A stretch of DNA of 64,000 bases from NCBI RefSeq assembly GCF_000011365.1, contig NC_004463.1, positions 4,202,001-4,266,000 on the forward strand, given 5' to 3'. Below the pieces are notes generated by a model that saw only the letters and a program-made list of their open reading frames with translations, made no database searches and was not told where the DNA came from. The translations under genes and the position numbers were made by a program. This DNA comes from Bradyrhizobium diazoefficiens USDA 110 (lineage in GTDB: Bacteria > Pseudomonadota > Alphaproteobacteria > Rhizobiales > Xanthobacteraceae). Of the stretch, positions 44,325 through 52,112 are shown piece after piece; within the stretch, counting starts at the first letter, position 1; each line of letters opens with the position of its first letter.

Positions 44325-45112
44325 GCGTCGCACCCCCACTTCTCGCGGTCGAAGGCCTGACCAAATCCTATGGCGGCATCCATGCCGTGCGCGGCGTCTC
44401 GTTCTCGCTGCGTGCCGGCGAGATCCTGGCGCTGATCGGCCCGAACGGCGCCGGCAAGAGCACCTGCTTCGACATGCTCAACGGCCAGAACAAGCCGGAT
44501 TCCGGCCAGGTCCGCCTGCTTGGCGAAGAAACCACCGGCAAGAAGCCGCGCGAGATCTGGCGGCTCGGGGTGGGGCGTACCTTCCAGATCACCGCGACGT
44601 TCGCGACCATGACGGTGCGCGAGAACGTGCAGGTTGCGCTGATCTCGCACGGGAAGCAGCTGTTCAATCTCTGGGGCTCGGCGCCGAGGTTCGATCGTGG
44701 CGAAGCCGGCCGCTTGCTCGAGCTCGTCGGCATGAGCGGCTATGCGGATCGTCCCTGCGGCGAGCTCGCCTATGGCGACCTCAAGCGGCTCGAGCTTGCG
44801 GTCGCGCTCGCCAACCAGCCGAAACTCTTGCTGATGGACGAGCCGACCGCCGGCATGGCGCCGCGCGAGCGAGTCGATCTGATGCGACTGACGGCTCAAA
44901 TCGCGCGGGAGAAGTCGATCGGCGTGCTCTTCACCGAGCACGACATGGACGTGGTGTTCGAGCACGCCGACCGCATCATCGTGCTCAACCGCGGCACGCT
45001 GATCGCCGAGGGCTCGCCCGCCGAGGTGCGTGGCAACCCGCAGGTGCAGGCGGTCTATCTCGGCGAGGGGCTCGTCTACGATGCCCGCCATCGCGACGGA
45101 GCCTCGGCATGA
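44321..45112 (+). CDS. ABC transporter ATP-binding protein, LivG type
   Basis: A 263-residue ATPase with Walker A ALIGPNGAGKSTCFDML, the signature LAYGDLKRLELAVALANQP (a diverged LSYG form usual for LivG), Walker B LLLMDEPTAGM and the C-terminal GSPAEVRGNPQVQAVYLGEG of this family. It overlaps the permease by 4 nt and is overlapped by the next ATPase gene, showing tight translational coupling in the transporter operon. Confidence 0.9.
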   Translation: MSVAPPLLAVEGLTKSYGGIHAVRGVSFSLRAGEILALIGPNGAGKSTCFDMLNGQNKPDSGQVRLLGEETTGKKPREIWRLGVGRTFQITATFATMTVRENVQVALISHGKQLFNLWGSAPRFDRGEAGRLLELVGMSGYADRPCGELAYGDLKRLELAVALANQPKLLLMDEPTAGMAPRERVDLMRLTAQIAREKSIGVLFTEHDMDVVFEHADRIIVLNRGTLIAEGSPAEVRGNPQVQAVYLGEGLVYDARHRDGASA

Positions 45113-45813
45113 AACTCACGGTGCAGGACCTCAACAGCCATTACGGCCCGGCGCATATCCTGTTCGACATCGGTTTCGAGGTCGGCGAGGGCGAGGTGGT
45201 GGCGCTGCTGGGCCGCAACGGCGCCGGCAAGTCGACGACGTTCCGCTCGATCGTCGGCCTCGTGGCGCAGCGCTCGGGCCGCATCATGTTCGAGGGCAAG
45301 GACGTGTCGGTGCGGCCGACGCACGAGATCGTGCGCGAGGGGCTCGGCTACGTGCCGGAGGAGCGGCGAATCTTCACCGATCTGACGGTGGAGGAGAATC
45401 TCGAAGTCGGCCGGCAGCCGAAGCGCCCGAACGCGCCCTACTGGACGCGCGACAAGTTGTTCACGCTGTTTCCGAACCTCGGCGAGATGAAGAACCGCCC
45501 GGGCGGCCGCATGAGCGGCGGCGAACAGCAGATGCTCACCATCGCGCGCACGCTGATGGGCAACCCGTCGCTGGTGCTGCTCGACGAGCCGTCGGAAGGC
45601 CTGTCGCCGAAGATCGTGGAACAGATGGTCGATGCCATCCTGACCATGAAGAAGGAGGGCGTCAGCATCGTCGTCTCCGAGCAGAATCTGCACTTCGCGC
45701 GGTTGATCTCCGATCGCGCCTATATCATCGAGCGCGGCCGCATCTGCTTCGGCGGCACCATGGCCGAGCTCGACGCGCGTCCGGACATCCGCGACGCGCA
45801 TCTGTCGTTGTGA
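45109..45813 (+). CDS. ABC transporter ATP-binding protein, LivF type
   Basis: A 234-residue second ATPase with Walker A ALLGRNGAGKSTTFRSI, the LivF-specific GLGYVPEERRIFTDLTVEENL, signature MSGGEQQMLTIARTLMG and Walker B LVLLDEPSEGLSPKIVE. It completes the importer. The start overlaps the LivG-type stop (ATGA). The MarR regulator gene follows after 25 nt, probably as the last gene of the operon. Confidence 0.9.
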   Translation: MKLTVQDLNSHYGPAHILFDIGFEVGEGEVVALLGRNGAGKSTTFRSIVGLVAQRSGRIMFEGKDVSVRPTHEIVREGLGYVPEERRIFTDLTVEENLEVGRQPKRPNAPYWTRDKLFTLFPNLGEMKNRPGGRMSGGEQQMLTIARTLMGNPSLVLLDEPSEGLSPKIVEQMVDAILTMKKEGVSIVVSEQNLHFARLISDRAYIIERGRICFGGTMAELDARPDIRDAHLSL

Positions 45814-45838
45814 CGGCAAAGGGAAGGTCGGGGAGCGG

Positions 45839-46294
45839 ATGGCGAGAAGCGTTGCGGCGAAGAAGAGCGTCAAACCGGCAAAACCGCCTTACGTGCTCGA
45901 CGAGCAGGTCGGCTTCATCCTGCGCCAGGTCTGGCAGCGCCACAGCTCGATCTTCTCCCGCGATATCGGCACCAATCTGACGCCGACGCAATGGGCGGCG
46001 CTGTCAAAGCTCGCCGAGACCGGGCCGTGCTCGCAGAACCAGCTGGGACGGCTGACTGCGATGGATGTCGCGACCATCAAGGGCGTGATCGACCGCCTGA
46101 CGGCGCGCGGCCTGACTGAAACCAGCCAGGATCCCGAGGACGGGCGACGCCTGCTGGTGAGCCTGACGCGTGCCGGTCAGCAGCTAGCCGAGAAACTGGC
46201 GCCGAATGCGCTCGCCATCACCCGCGAGACGCTGGCGCCGCTCGACGCCAAGGAGCGCGAGATGCTGATGGCGCTGTTGAGCAAGTTGCGGTGA
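45839..46294 (+). CDS. MarR-family transcriptional regulator
   Basis: A 151-residue winged-helix regulator: LTPTQWAALSKLAETGPCSQNQLGRLTAMDVATIKGVIDRLTARGLTETSQDPEDGRRLLVSLT is the full MarR DNA-binding region including the wing. It closes the reductase-transporter operon. In Pseudomonas putida a MarR protein, NicR, controls nicotinate genes through 6-hydroxynicotinate. This protein is a good candidate for an equivalent role at the palindromes near 37818, 37967 and 47680. That link is inferred from position only. Confidence 0.85.
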   Translation: MARSVAAKKSVKPAKPPYVLDEQVGFILRQVWQRHSSIFSRDIGTNLTPTQWAALSKLAETGPCSQNQLGRLTAMDVATIKGVIDRLTARGLTETSQDPEDGRRLLVSLTRAGQQLAEKLAPNALAITRETLAPLDAKEREMLMALLSKLR

Positions 46295-46302
46295 AATTGA
46301 CT

Positions 46303-46396
46303 GTCATTCCGGGGCACGCGCGCCGCGCGTAAACCCGGAATCCGGAGATTGTTGCTCGAGATTCCTGGTTCGCGCTCTCGCGCGCCCCGGAATGAC
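46303..46396. repeat. Intergenic palindromic repeat, family B copy 2
   Basis: Begins GTCATTCCGGGGC and ends GCCCCGGAATGAC with an inner ATTCCTGGTT/AACCCGGAAT pairing. Same family as 2360-2459. It separates the convergent marR and enamidase genes. Confidence 0.8.
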
Positions 46397-46407
46397 GGCA
46401 AGTGCCG

Positions 46408-47604
46408 TCACTTCGCCACCACTTCCGGCACCCGGCCGGCCGGCGGTGTGTTGCGGCTGCGCTGGGTGCGGACGATGCCGTCGATGATGGTCATGCCGAT
46501 GCCGGGGAGGTCGCCGAGCTGGACGCTCTCCAGGATGTTCTTGCCCGGCGAGTGCTGCGCCTTGTCCATGATGACGAAATCCGCGGCGCGGCCGACCTCG
46601 ATCAGGCCGCAATCGAGCTGCCGCATCCGCGCGGTGTTGCCGGTGGCGAGGCAGAAGGCGATCTCGGCCGGCAGCTCGCCGATCGAGGACAGCATCGAGA
46701 CCATGCGCAAGATGCCGAGCGGCTGCACGCCGGAGCCGGCCGGCCCGTCGGTGCCGAGGATGACGCGGTGCAGGTCGCCCATTTCGCGCGCGATGCGCAG
46801 CGTATAGAGCGCCGAGCGCTCGTTGCCGTTATGAACGATCTCGAGCCCGCGCTTGCAGCCCTCGCAGATGCAGCGGATCTGGTCGTCGGGAAGGGCGGTG
46901 TGGCCGCCATTGATGTGGCCGACCACGTCGGTGTCGGCCTCCAGCACCACGTCCTTGTCGATCAGGCCGGAGCCGGGGATCGAGGGGCCTCCGGTGTGGA
47001 TCGTGCTCTGGATGCCGTATTTGCGCGCCCAACCCACCATCTTGCGCGCAGTGGGTCCGTCCTTGACGCCACCGAGGCCGACTTCGCCGAGCAGCTTGAC
47101 GCCGGCGGCGGCCAATTCCTTGAAGTCTTCTTCGACCATCTCGCATTCGATCACCGGCGCACCGGCATGAACCTTCACGCCGCCCGGACGCAACGTCCAG
47201 AACGCGCGCTGGGCGAAGATCGCCATCGCCTTCAGCCCCACCACGTCGCGGGGGCGACCCGGCATGTGCACTTCGCCTGCCGAGATCATGGTGGTGATGC
47301 CGCCATGGAGGGAGCTGTCGATCCAGTTGATCTGGTTCTGGCGCGGCGTCCAGTCGCCGGCGACGGGGTGGACATGGCTGTCGATCAGGCCGGGGGTCAC
47401 CGTGGTGCCGTTGGCATCGACGATGGTGGTCGCACCTTCCGTGTCGAGATCCTTGTGGCGGCCGATCGCGGTGATCTTGCCGTTCTCGGCGACGATGGTG
47501 TCGCCGTCCAGGATCGGCTTTTCCAGCGCGCCGGACAGGATCAGGCCGATATTGCGGATCACGAGCTTCGAGGGCCCGGCGGCCTGGGGTGCGTCATGCG
47601 CCAT
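46408..47604 (-). CDS. ena: Enamidase (6-oxo-1,4,5,6-tetrahydronicotinate amidohydrolase)
   Basis: A 398-residue amidohydrolase-superfamily enzyme. The metal-binding HxH is in GLIDSHVHPVAGDW (His77, His79). SSLHGGITTMISAGEVHMPGRP, VKVHAGA, VGEVGLGGVK, HTGGPSIPGS and the C-terminal SRNTPPAGR closely resemble the Eubacterium barkeri enamidase as I recall it. That enzyme hydrolyses 1,4,5,6-tetrahydro-6-oxonicotinate to 2-formylglutarate and ammonia. An AAGGA site precedes the ATG at 47604. It is divergent from the ferredoxin reductase gene, with a shared palindromic operator between. Confidence 0.82.
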   Translation of the reverse strand: MAHDAPQAAGPSKLVIRNIGLILSGALEKPILDGDTIVAENGKITAIGRHKDLDTEGATTIVDANGTTVTPGLIDSHVHPVAGDWTPRQNQINWIDSSLHGGITTMISAGEVHMPGRPRDVVGLKAMAIFAQRAFWTLRPGGVKVHAGAPVIECEMVEEDFKELAAAGVKLLGEVGLGGVKDGPTARKMVGWARKYGIQSTIHTGGPSIPGSGLIDKDVVLEADTDVVGHINGGHTALPDDQIRCICEGCKRGLEIVHNGNERSALYTLRIAREMGDLHRVILGTDGPAGSGVQPLGILRMVSMLSSIGELPAEIAFCLATGNTARMRQLDCGLIEVGRAADFVIMDKAQHSPGKNILESVQLGDLPGIGMTIIDGIVRTQRSRNTPPAGRVPEVVAK

Positions 47605-47679
47605 GGAAGGGGTCCTTTTCCTTAACTGCAACGCTGCCGATCTTGGGCAGCCTTGACCACGGGATCAAGCCGGATTATT

Positions 47680-47709
47680 CATTAGTACACGAATGATCGT
47701 GTACAAACG
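47680..47709. promoter_or_regulatory. Double palindromic operator between enamidase and fpr genes
   Basis: GTACACGA-ATGA-TCGTGTAC (47685-47704) is a perfect 8-bp inverted repeat. It contains two overlapping copies of the island motif: CATTAGTACACGAATG (47680-47695, plus strand) and CGTTTGTACACGATCATT (47709-47692, minus strand). The first resembles the palindrome at 37969 (15 of 18 bases over the longer alignment). The second shares 11 bases with the one at 37818. Confidence 0.65.
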
Positions 47710-47760
47710 ACGCATAGCTGACCGCCTCGGAACCGCAACGTAGCGACACGGAAGGGTGAG

Positions 47761-48534
47761 ATGAGCAATTTCAACCAGGAAAGCGTTTTGAGCGTCCACC
47801 ATTGGACCGACACGCTGTTCTCCTTCAAGACCACCCGCAGCCCGACCTTCCGCTTCCGCAACGGTGAATTCACCATGATCGGGCTCAAGGTCGGCGAGAA
47901 GCCGCTGCTGCGGGCCTACAGCGTCGCCAGCGCCAATTACGAGGACACGCTGGAGTTCTTCTCGATCAAGGTGCCGGACGGCCCGCTGACCTCGCGGCTC
48001 CAGCACCTGAAGGAAGGCGACGAGATCATCGTCAGCCGCAAGGCCACCGGCACGCTGGTGATCGACAATCTGGAAGAGGGCCGCAACCTCTATTTGATCG
48101 GCACCGGCACGGGCCTCGCTCCGTTCCTGAGCGTGATCAAGGACCCCGAGACCTACGAGCGCTTCGAGAAGGTGGTGCTGCTGCACGGTTGCCGCCACGT
48201 CAAGGAACTCGCCTATGGCGAGATGATCACCGAGCATCTGCCGAAAGATGAGCTGCTCGGCGAGTACATCCAGAGCCAGCTTATCTACTACCCGACGGTG
48301 ACCCGCGATCCCTTCCGCAACCGCGGCCGCATCACCGACCTCATCACCTCGGGCAAGCTGTTCAGCGATATCGGCCTGCCGGCGCTGGAGGCCGCGCACG
48401 ACCGCGTCATGATCTGCGGCAGCCCGGCGCTGGTCGCGGACACCCGCGTGCTCCTGGGCGAGCGCGGCTTCATCGAGGGCAATCACGGCGAACCGGCCCA
48501 GTTCGTGGTCGAAAAGGCTTTCGCCGAGCGCTAG
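47761..48534 (+). CDS. fpr: Ferredoxin--NADP+ reductase
   Basis: A 257-residue FNR of the bacterial Fpr type: FAD-binding RAYSVASANYED, the NADP-binding LIGTGTGLAPFLSVIKD, LLHGCRHVKELAY and MICGSPALVADTRVLL, ending in the subfamily-typical EKAFAER. It moves electrons between NADPH and ferredoxin or flavodoxin. Divergent transcription from the enamidase gene and a shared operator suggest that it supplies reduced ferredoxin to the 6-hydroxynicotinate reductase. No ferredoxin gene is visible in the window. GGAAGGGTGAG precedes the ATG. Confidence 0.9.
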   Translation: MSNFNQESVLSVHHWTDTLFSFKTTRSPTFRFRNGEFTMIGLKVGEKPLLRAYSVASANYEDTLEFFSIKVPDGPLTSRLQHLKEGDEIIVSRKATGTLVIDNLEEGRNLYLIGTGTGLAPFLSVIKDPETYERFEKVVLLHGCRHVKELAYGEMITEHLPKDELLGEYIQSQLIYYPTVTRDPFRNRGRITDLITSGKLFSDIGLPALEAAHDRVMICGSPALVADTRVLLGERGFIEGNHGEPAQFVVEKAFAER

Positions 48535-48640
48535 ACGCGGAATTCTTGCGCAATAAGACCGTATTTTCGCCGCGCGGCGCCCGTTGCGGCGCCGATTCGG
48601 CGCGCGATACACTGTGGGAACGAATCAGCGGAGTTTCCAC

Positions 48641-48967
48641 ATGGTTGCGGACAGCGACAGCAACATCGCCTGGCACCGGGTTCAGTTGAAGAAGAACCGC
48701 GCCGAGTTGAAGGCGCTCGAGACGGCGCGCTTCACGATGGGCGAGATCGCCTCGTCGAAGCGGAACGGCCAGACCCAGAAGGCGGTTGCAGAACTGAAGC
48801 GCAAGATCGCGCAGTCGGAACGCGCGATCGCCGATTACGACAAGCGCACGCGCCGTCCGCTTACCACCGACCTGCAAAGCCTCAGCAGCGGCAGCTGGAG
48901 CCATTGGGACGCCTACACCAACCAGCAGCAACGCAAGACCGGGCCGCGCTCGCCGGGCCGCGGATAG
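48641..48967 (+). CDS. Coiled-coil hypothetical protein
   Basis: A 108-residue, highly charged protein with a long helical stretch likely to form a coiled coil (WHRVQLKKNRAELKALETARF and QKAVAELKRKIAQSERAIADYDKRTR). The tail is polar and rich in Ser, Gln and Gly. ATG 48641 has GCGGAG upstream and fits better than the open frame from 48584. Unknown function. Confidence 0.6.
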   Translation: MVADSDSNIAWHRVQLKKNRAELKALETARFTMGEIASSKRNGQTQKAVAELKRKIAQSERAIADYDKRTRRPLTTDLQSLSSGSWSHWDAYTNQQQRKTGPRSPGRG

Positions 48968-49076
48968 GCTCTGGTCGCGAGCATCGCGCTGGCGCAGCCA
49001 GCACCGGTTCCGGCCCTTGCACGTGGGTCCGCGCGCACCATCTGGTTGAGACGCCACCAACCAATCCGGTGATCCC

Positions 49077-50333
49077 ATGGCACCGCGCCTCGATTTCACC
49101 AGCGAGGCCTTCTTTCGCGATCCGCCCGCGGCGATCGCGGCGCTGCGCGCCTCGGGCCCCGTGGTTGCGACGCGATTTCCTCTCGTCGGCGATGTCTGGA
49201 TCACCACGACCCATGACGCCACCGCTGAGGTCCTGAAGGACGGCACCACCTTCACGCTGCGCAAGGAGGACGGCAAAGTTGCCGGCCTGCGCTGGTGGAT
49301 GCCGAAGCTCGTCACCACCATCGCCAACAACATGCTGACCATGGACGAGCCCGATCACACGCGGCTGCGCAGCATCGTGGACGAGGCATTTCGCCGCCGC
49401 GCGATCGTGGCGATGGAGCCACGCATTCGCGCCATCGCCGACGGTTTGGCGAACGACCTGTTTGCCGATGGCAGCCCGGCCGACCTCGTCCAGTGTTACG
49501 CCCGCATCCTGCCGGTGTCGGTGATCTGCGAGCTGCTGGGCCTGCCCGCGGCCGATCGCCCGAGATTCATCGCCTGGGCCAACAAGATGTCGTCGCTGAC
49601 GAATGTCGTCAGCTTCTTCCGCCTGCTGTTCGCGTTCCGCAAGATGCGCGCCTACCTCGAACGGCAGTTGCAGATCGCGCGCGTGCGGGGCGGCGAGGGC
49701 CTGATCGCCGAGCTGGTCCAGGTCGAGCTCGAGGGCGGCCAGATCACGCCGGACGAAATGGTGTCGATGGTGTTCCTGCTGCTCGCGGCAGGCTCGGAGA
49801 CCACCACGCATCTGATCAGCGGTTCGGTCTACGAGCTGCTCAGGAATCCGGCCTTGCGCGACTGGCTGGAGGAGGATTGGAGCCGCATCTCGCTCGCCGT
49901 CGAGGAATTCCTGCGCTTCGTCTCGCCCGTGCAGTTTTCCAAACCGCGCTATCTGCGGCGGGATGTCGAGCTTGCGGGCGTACGGCTGAAGAAGGGCGAC
50001 CGTGTCATGGTCATGCTTGCCGCCGCCAATATGGACCCGGCGGTGCACGATCGCCCGGAGCGGCTCGACCTTACGCGCAAGCCGAACCGCCACATGTCGT
50101 TCGGAACGGGAATTCATTTCTGTCTCGGCCACCAGCTTGCGCGGATCGAGGCGACTTGCGCGTTGCAGGCGCTGCTTGCGCGATGGCCGAAACTCGAGCT
50201 CGCCGTGGACCCCGCGCAAATCCACTGGCGCAAGCGGCCGGGTATGCGTGCGATCGCGCGATTGCCTGTCGTTGCCGGCGGGAACCGCAGGCCGAGCCGT
50301 GGTGCCGCCGCCGAGCCGTTGCTCGCGGACTGA
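49077..50333 (+). CDS. Cytochrome P450
   Basis: A 418-residue soluble bacterial P450. The I-helix oxygen-activation motif is LLAAGSETTTHLISG, the K-helix ExxR lies in SLAVEEFLRFVSPVQ, and the heme ligand is Cys349 in SFGTGIHFCLGHQLARIEA. The start LDFTSEAFFRDPPAAIAALR is usual for proteobacterial class I P450s. It needs a ferredoxin and reductase; the fpr gene is about 540 nt upstream on the same strand, with no ferredoxin in between. Substrate unknown. Confidence 0.9.
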   Translation: MAPRLDFTSEAFFRDPPAAIAALRASGPVVATRFPLVGDVWITTTHDATAEVLKDGTTFTLRKEDGKVAGLRWWMPKLVTTIANNMLTMDEPDHTRLRSIVDEAFRRRAIVAMEPRIRAIADGLANDLFADGSPADLVQCYARILPVSVICELLGLPAADRPRFIAWANKMSSLTNVVSFFRLLFAFRKMRAYLERQLQIARVRGGEGLIAELVQVELEGGQITPDEMVSMVFLLLAAGSETTTHLISGSVYELLRNPALRDWLEEDWSRISLAVEEFLRFVSPVQFSKPRYLRRDVELAGVRLKKGDRVMVMLAAANMDPAVHDRPERLDLTRKPNRHMSFGTGIHFCLGHQLARIEATCALQALLARWPKLELAVDPAQIHWRKRPGMRAIARLPVVAGGNRRPSRGAAAEPLLAD

Positions 50334-50445
50334 CGCAGCGCACGCCGTGCCGGGAACAATGGCGCGCATCATCTTGCGTGGAGTGCGAAACAATCTCCGT
50401 CGCGCAGGCGTTGCACCAATGCACGCAGCAGCAAGGGAGCAGTCC

Positions 50446-50679
50446 ATGCCCAACGGCGGCAAGACGCATATCGGATCAGGCGCGCGCGGCAAGGGCGCGG
50501 GGACTGGCGCACTCACGGACATCGCAAAGGACAAGGTCGGCGACAACATGATCCTGTCGAACCGCGACAAGGCGCAACATTCCGACATTCGCGGCATGGA
50601 CGGAAAGTTCATCCAGACGGAGCAGTACCAGGATCATTCGGCCAACCGGCTGCTCGACGACGAGGAGGCTGAAGACTAG
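50446..50679 (+). CDS. 77-residue hydrophilic hypothetical protein
   Basis: A small Gly/Asp-rich protein (MPNGGKTHIGSGARGKGAGTG ... HSANRLLDDEEAED) with an AAGGGAGC ribosome site. Low hydrophobicity and repeated glycine suggest a flexible or stress-related protein. It resembles small conserved Bradyrhizobium proteins, but the family is not named. Confidence 0.6.
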   Translation: MPNGGKTHIGSGARGKGAGTGALTDIAKDKVGDNMILSNRDKAQHSDIRGMDGKFIQTEQYQDHSANRLLDDEEAED

Positions 50680-50701
50680 GCGAGAGCCCCGAGCGGCAGC
50701 T

Positions 50702-51955
50702 TCAGGAGCCGGCCGATTTCTTCGAAGCGACGAGATCGCGCTCCCAGCCGAAGACGGAGCGGCCGTCGAGCTCGGGAGAGGCCGCGCGCTCGCCGGCGAT
50801 GTAAGCCTCGACCGACGGTCCACGCGCGGTCCGCTCCAGCCGTCGCGCCTGGTCGTCGAGACGCCTGAGCGCCTGCATCTCTTCCTCGCGTCCGAGTTTT
50901 GCGTTCTGGATCGCGCCTTTCAGCACGCGGATGGTCTCGTCATAGACCTTGATCGGGACGGGGTAGGGGTGCCGGTCCTTGCCGCCATGAGCGAGCGAGA
51001 AACGGGCGGGATCGTTGAAGCGATAGGGGGCGCCGTGCACGACCTCGGCCACCATCGCCAGCGAACGCACCGTGCGGGCGCCGACGCCGGGCGTCAGCAA
51101 CAGCTCCGGGAAGTCGACGGGGCCACGCTCGGCGGCCGCAGCCAGCGTGCCGTGCAGCCGCCGCGCGAACACGTCCTTGGGCCTGACATCGTGATGCGCG
51201 GGCATGATCAGGTGCGGCAGCATCGCCTGCGCCGGTTCGGGTGCGGCTCCGGTGAGCCGCTCGAATTCGGCGACGATGCGATCGGGACCGAGATCGCCGA
51301 GGAGTTCGAGCTGCGCGCTGCGCGAGATATCGGCGCGGTGGTCGGTGAGATTGACGATTTCGCCTTGCTGCGGCCCGTCGATCGCGCTGTGCGGCGCGTC
51401 GACGAAACTCTTCAAGGCCTCGGAATGCCAGTGATAGCGGCGGGCCTGCCGCTTGTCGCCGTTCATGCCCTGCTGCACCACCGTCCACTTGGCGTCGGCC
51501 GTGACGAAGAAGCCGTGGAGATAGAGGTCGAAGCCGTCCTGCACGGCCGCGCTGTCCACCTTCGCGACCAGCCGGCTGGCGCGGGTGAGCTTTACGCCGT
51601 CGAAGCCGACGCGCTCGCCGAGCTGCAACAGCTCGTCCGGCGTCTTGCGCGAATGCTGGCCCCGGCCACCGCAAACATAGATCCCGAGTTCGTCCTGCAG
51701 CGGGCCGAGCCCGCGCTTCAGCGCGCCGATCACGGAGGTGGTGATCCCCGAGGAGTGCCAGTCCATCCCCATTACGGCACCGAACGACTGGAACCAGAAC
51801 GGATGCGACAGCCGCTGGAGAAATGCATCGCGGCCGTAATGATGCACGATCGCCTGCGTGACGATCGCGCCAAGCGAGGCCATGCGGCTCGCGAGCCACG
51901 GCGGAACCCGTCCGGTGTGGAGAGGAAGATCGGCGCTGCCGGTACGTCTGGTCAT
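50702..51955 (-). CDS. DUF763 domain-containing protein
   Basis: A 417-residue protein recognised as DUF763 from RRTGSADLPLHTGRVPPWL at the N-terminus, HPFWFQSFGAVMGMDWHSSGITTSVIGALKRGL and the later LLTPGVGARTVRSLAMVAEVVHG, a helix-hairpin-helix-like segment that may touch DNA. The biochemical role of this family is not established. It is convergent with the small hydrophilic protein gene. Confidence 0.8.
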   Translation of the reverse strand: MTRRTGSADLPLHTGRVPPWLASRMASLGAIVTQAIVHHYGRDAFLQRLSHPFWFQSFGAVMGMDWHSSGITTSVIGALKRGLGPLQDELGIYVCGGRGQHSRKTPDELLQLGERVGFDGVKLTRASRLVAKVDSAAVQDGFDLYLHGFFVTADAKWTVVQQGMNGDKRQARRYHWHSEALKSFVDAPHSAIDGPQQGEIVNLTDHRADISRSAQLELLGDLGPDRIVAEFERLTGAAPEPAQAMLPHLIMPAHHDVRPKDVFARRLHGTLAAAAERGPVDFPELLLTPGVGARTVRSLAMVAEVVHGAPYRFNDPARFSLAHGGKDRHPYPVPIKVYDETIRVLKGAIQNAKLGREEEMQALRRLDDQARRLERTARGPSVEAYIAGERAASPELDGRSVFGWERDLVASKKSAGS

Positions 51956-52112
51956 GGGTGCGGCAGACTAGCGCGATCCGGCGACCGTTGCACGAGGGGA
52001 ATGCTGCATTGTGCTGCGCGACGAGGGAAAGGCCGGTGACCATCCCTCTCGATAGGATGCGGGACGCTCAGCCGGGCCGGCGCGCGCAGTTGAACGCGTA
52101 CGCGTTCTCCGA

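Noticed and set aside
41436..44339. 967-codon minus-strand open frame
   Set aside because: It lies opposite the binding-protein and fused permease genes. Its translation is rich in His, Arg, Asp and Gln with no domain, as expected for an antisense frame in high-GC DNA.
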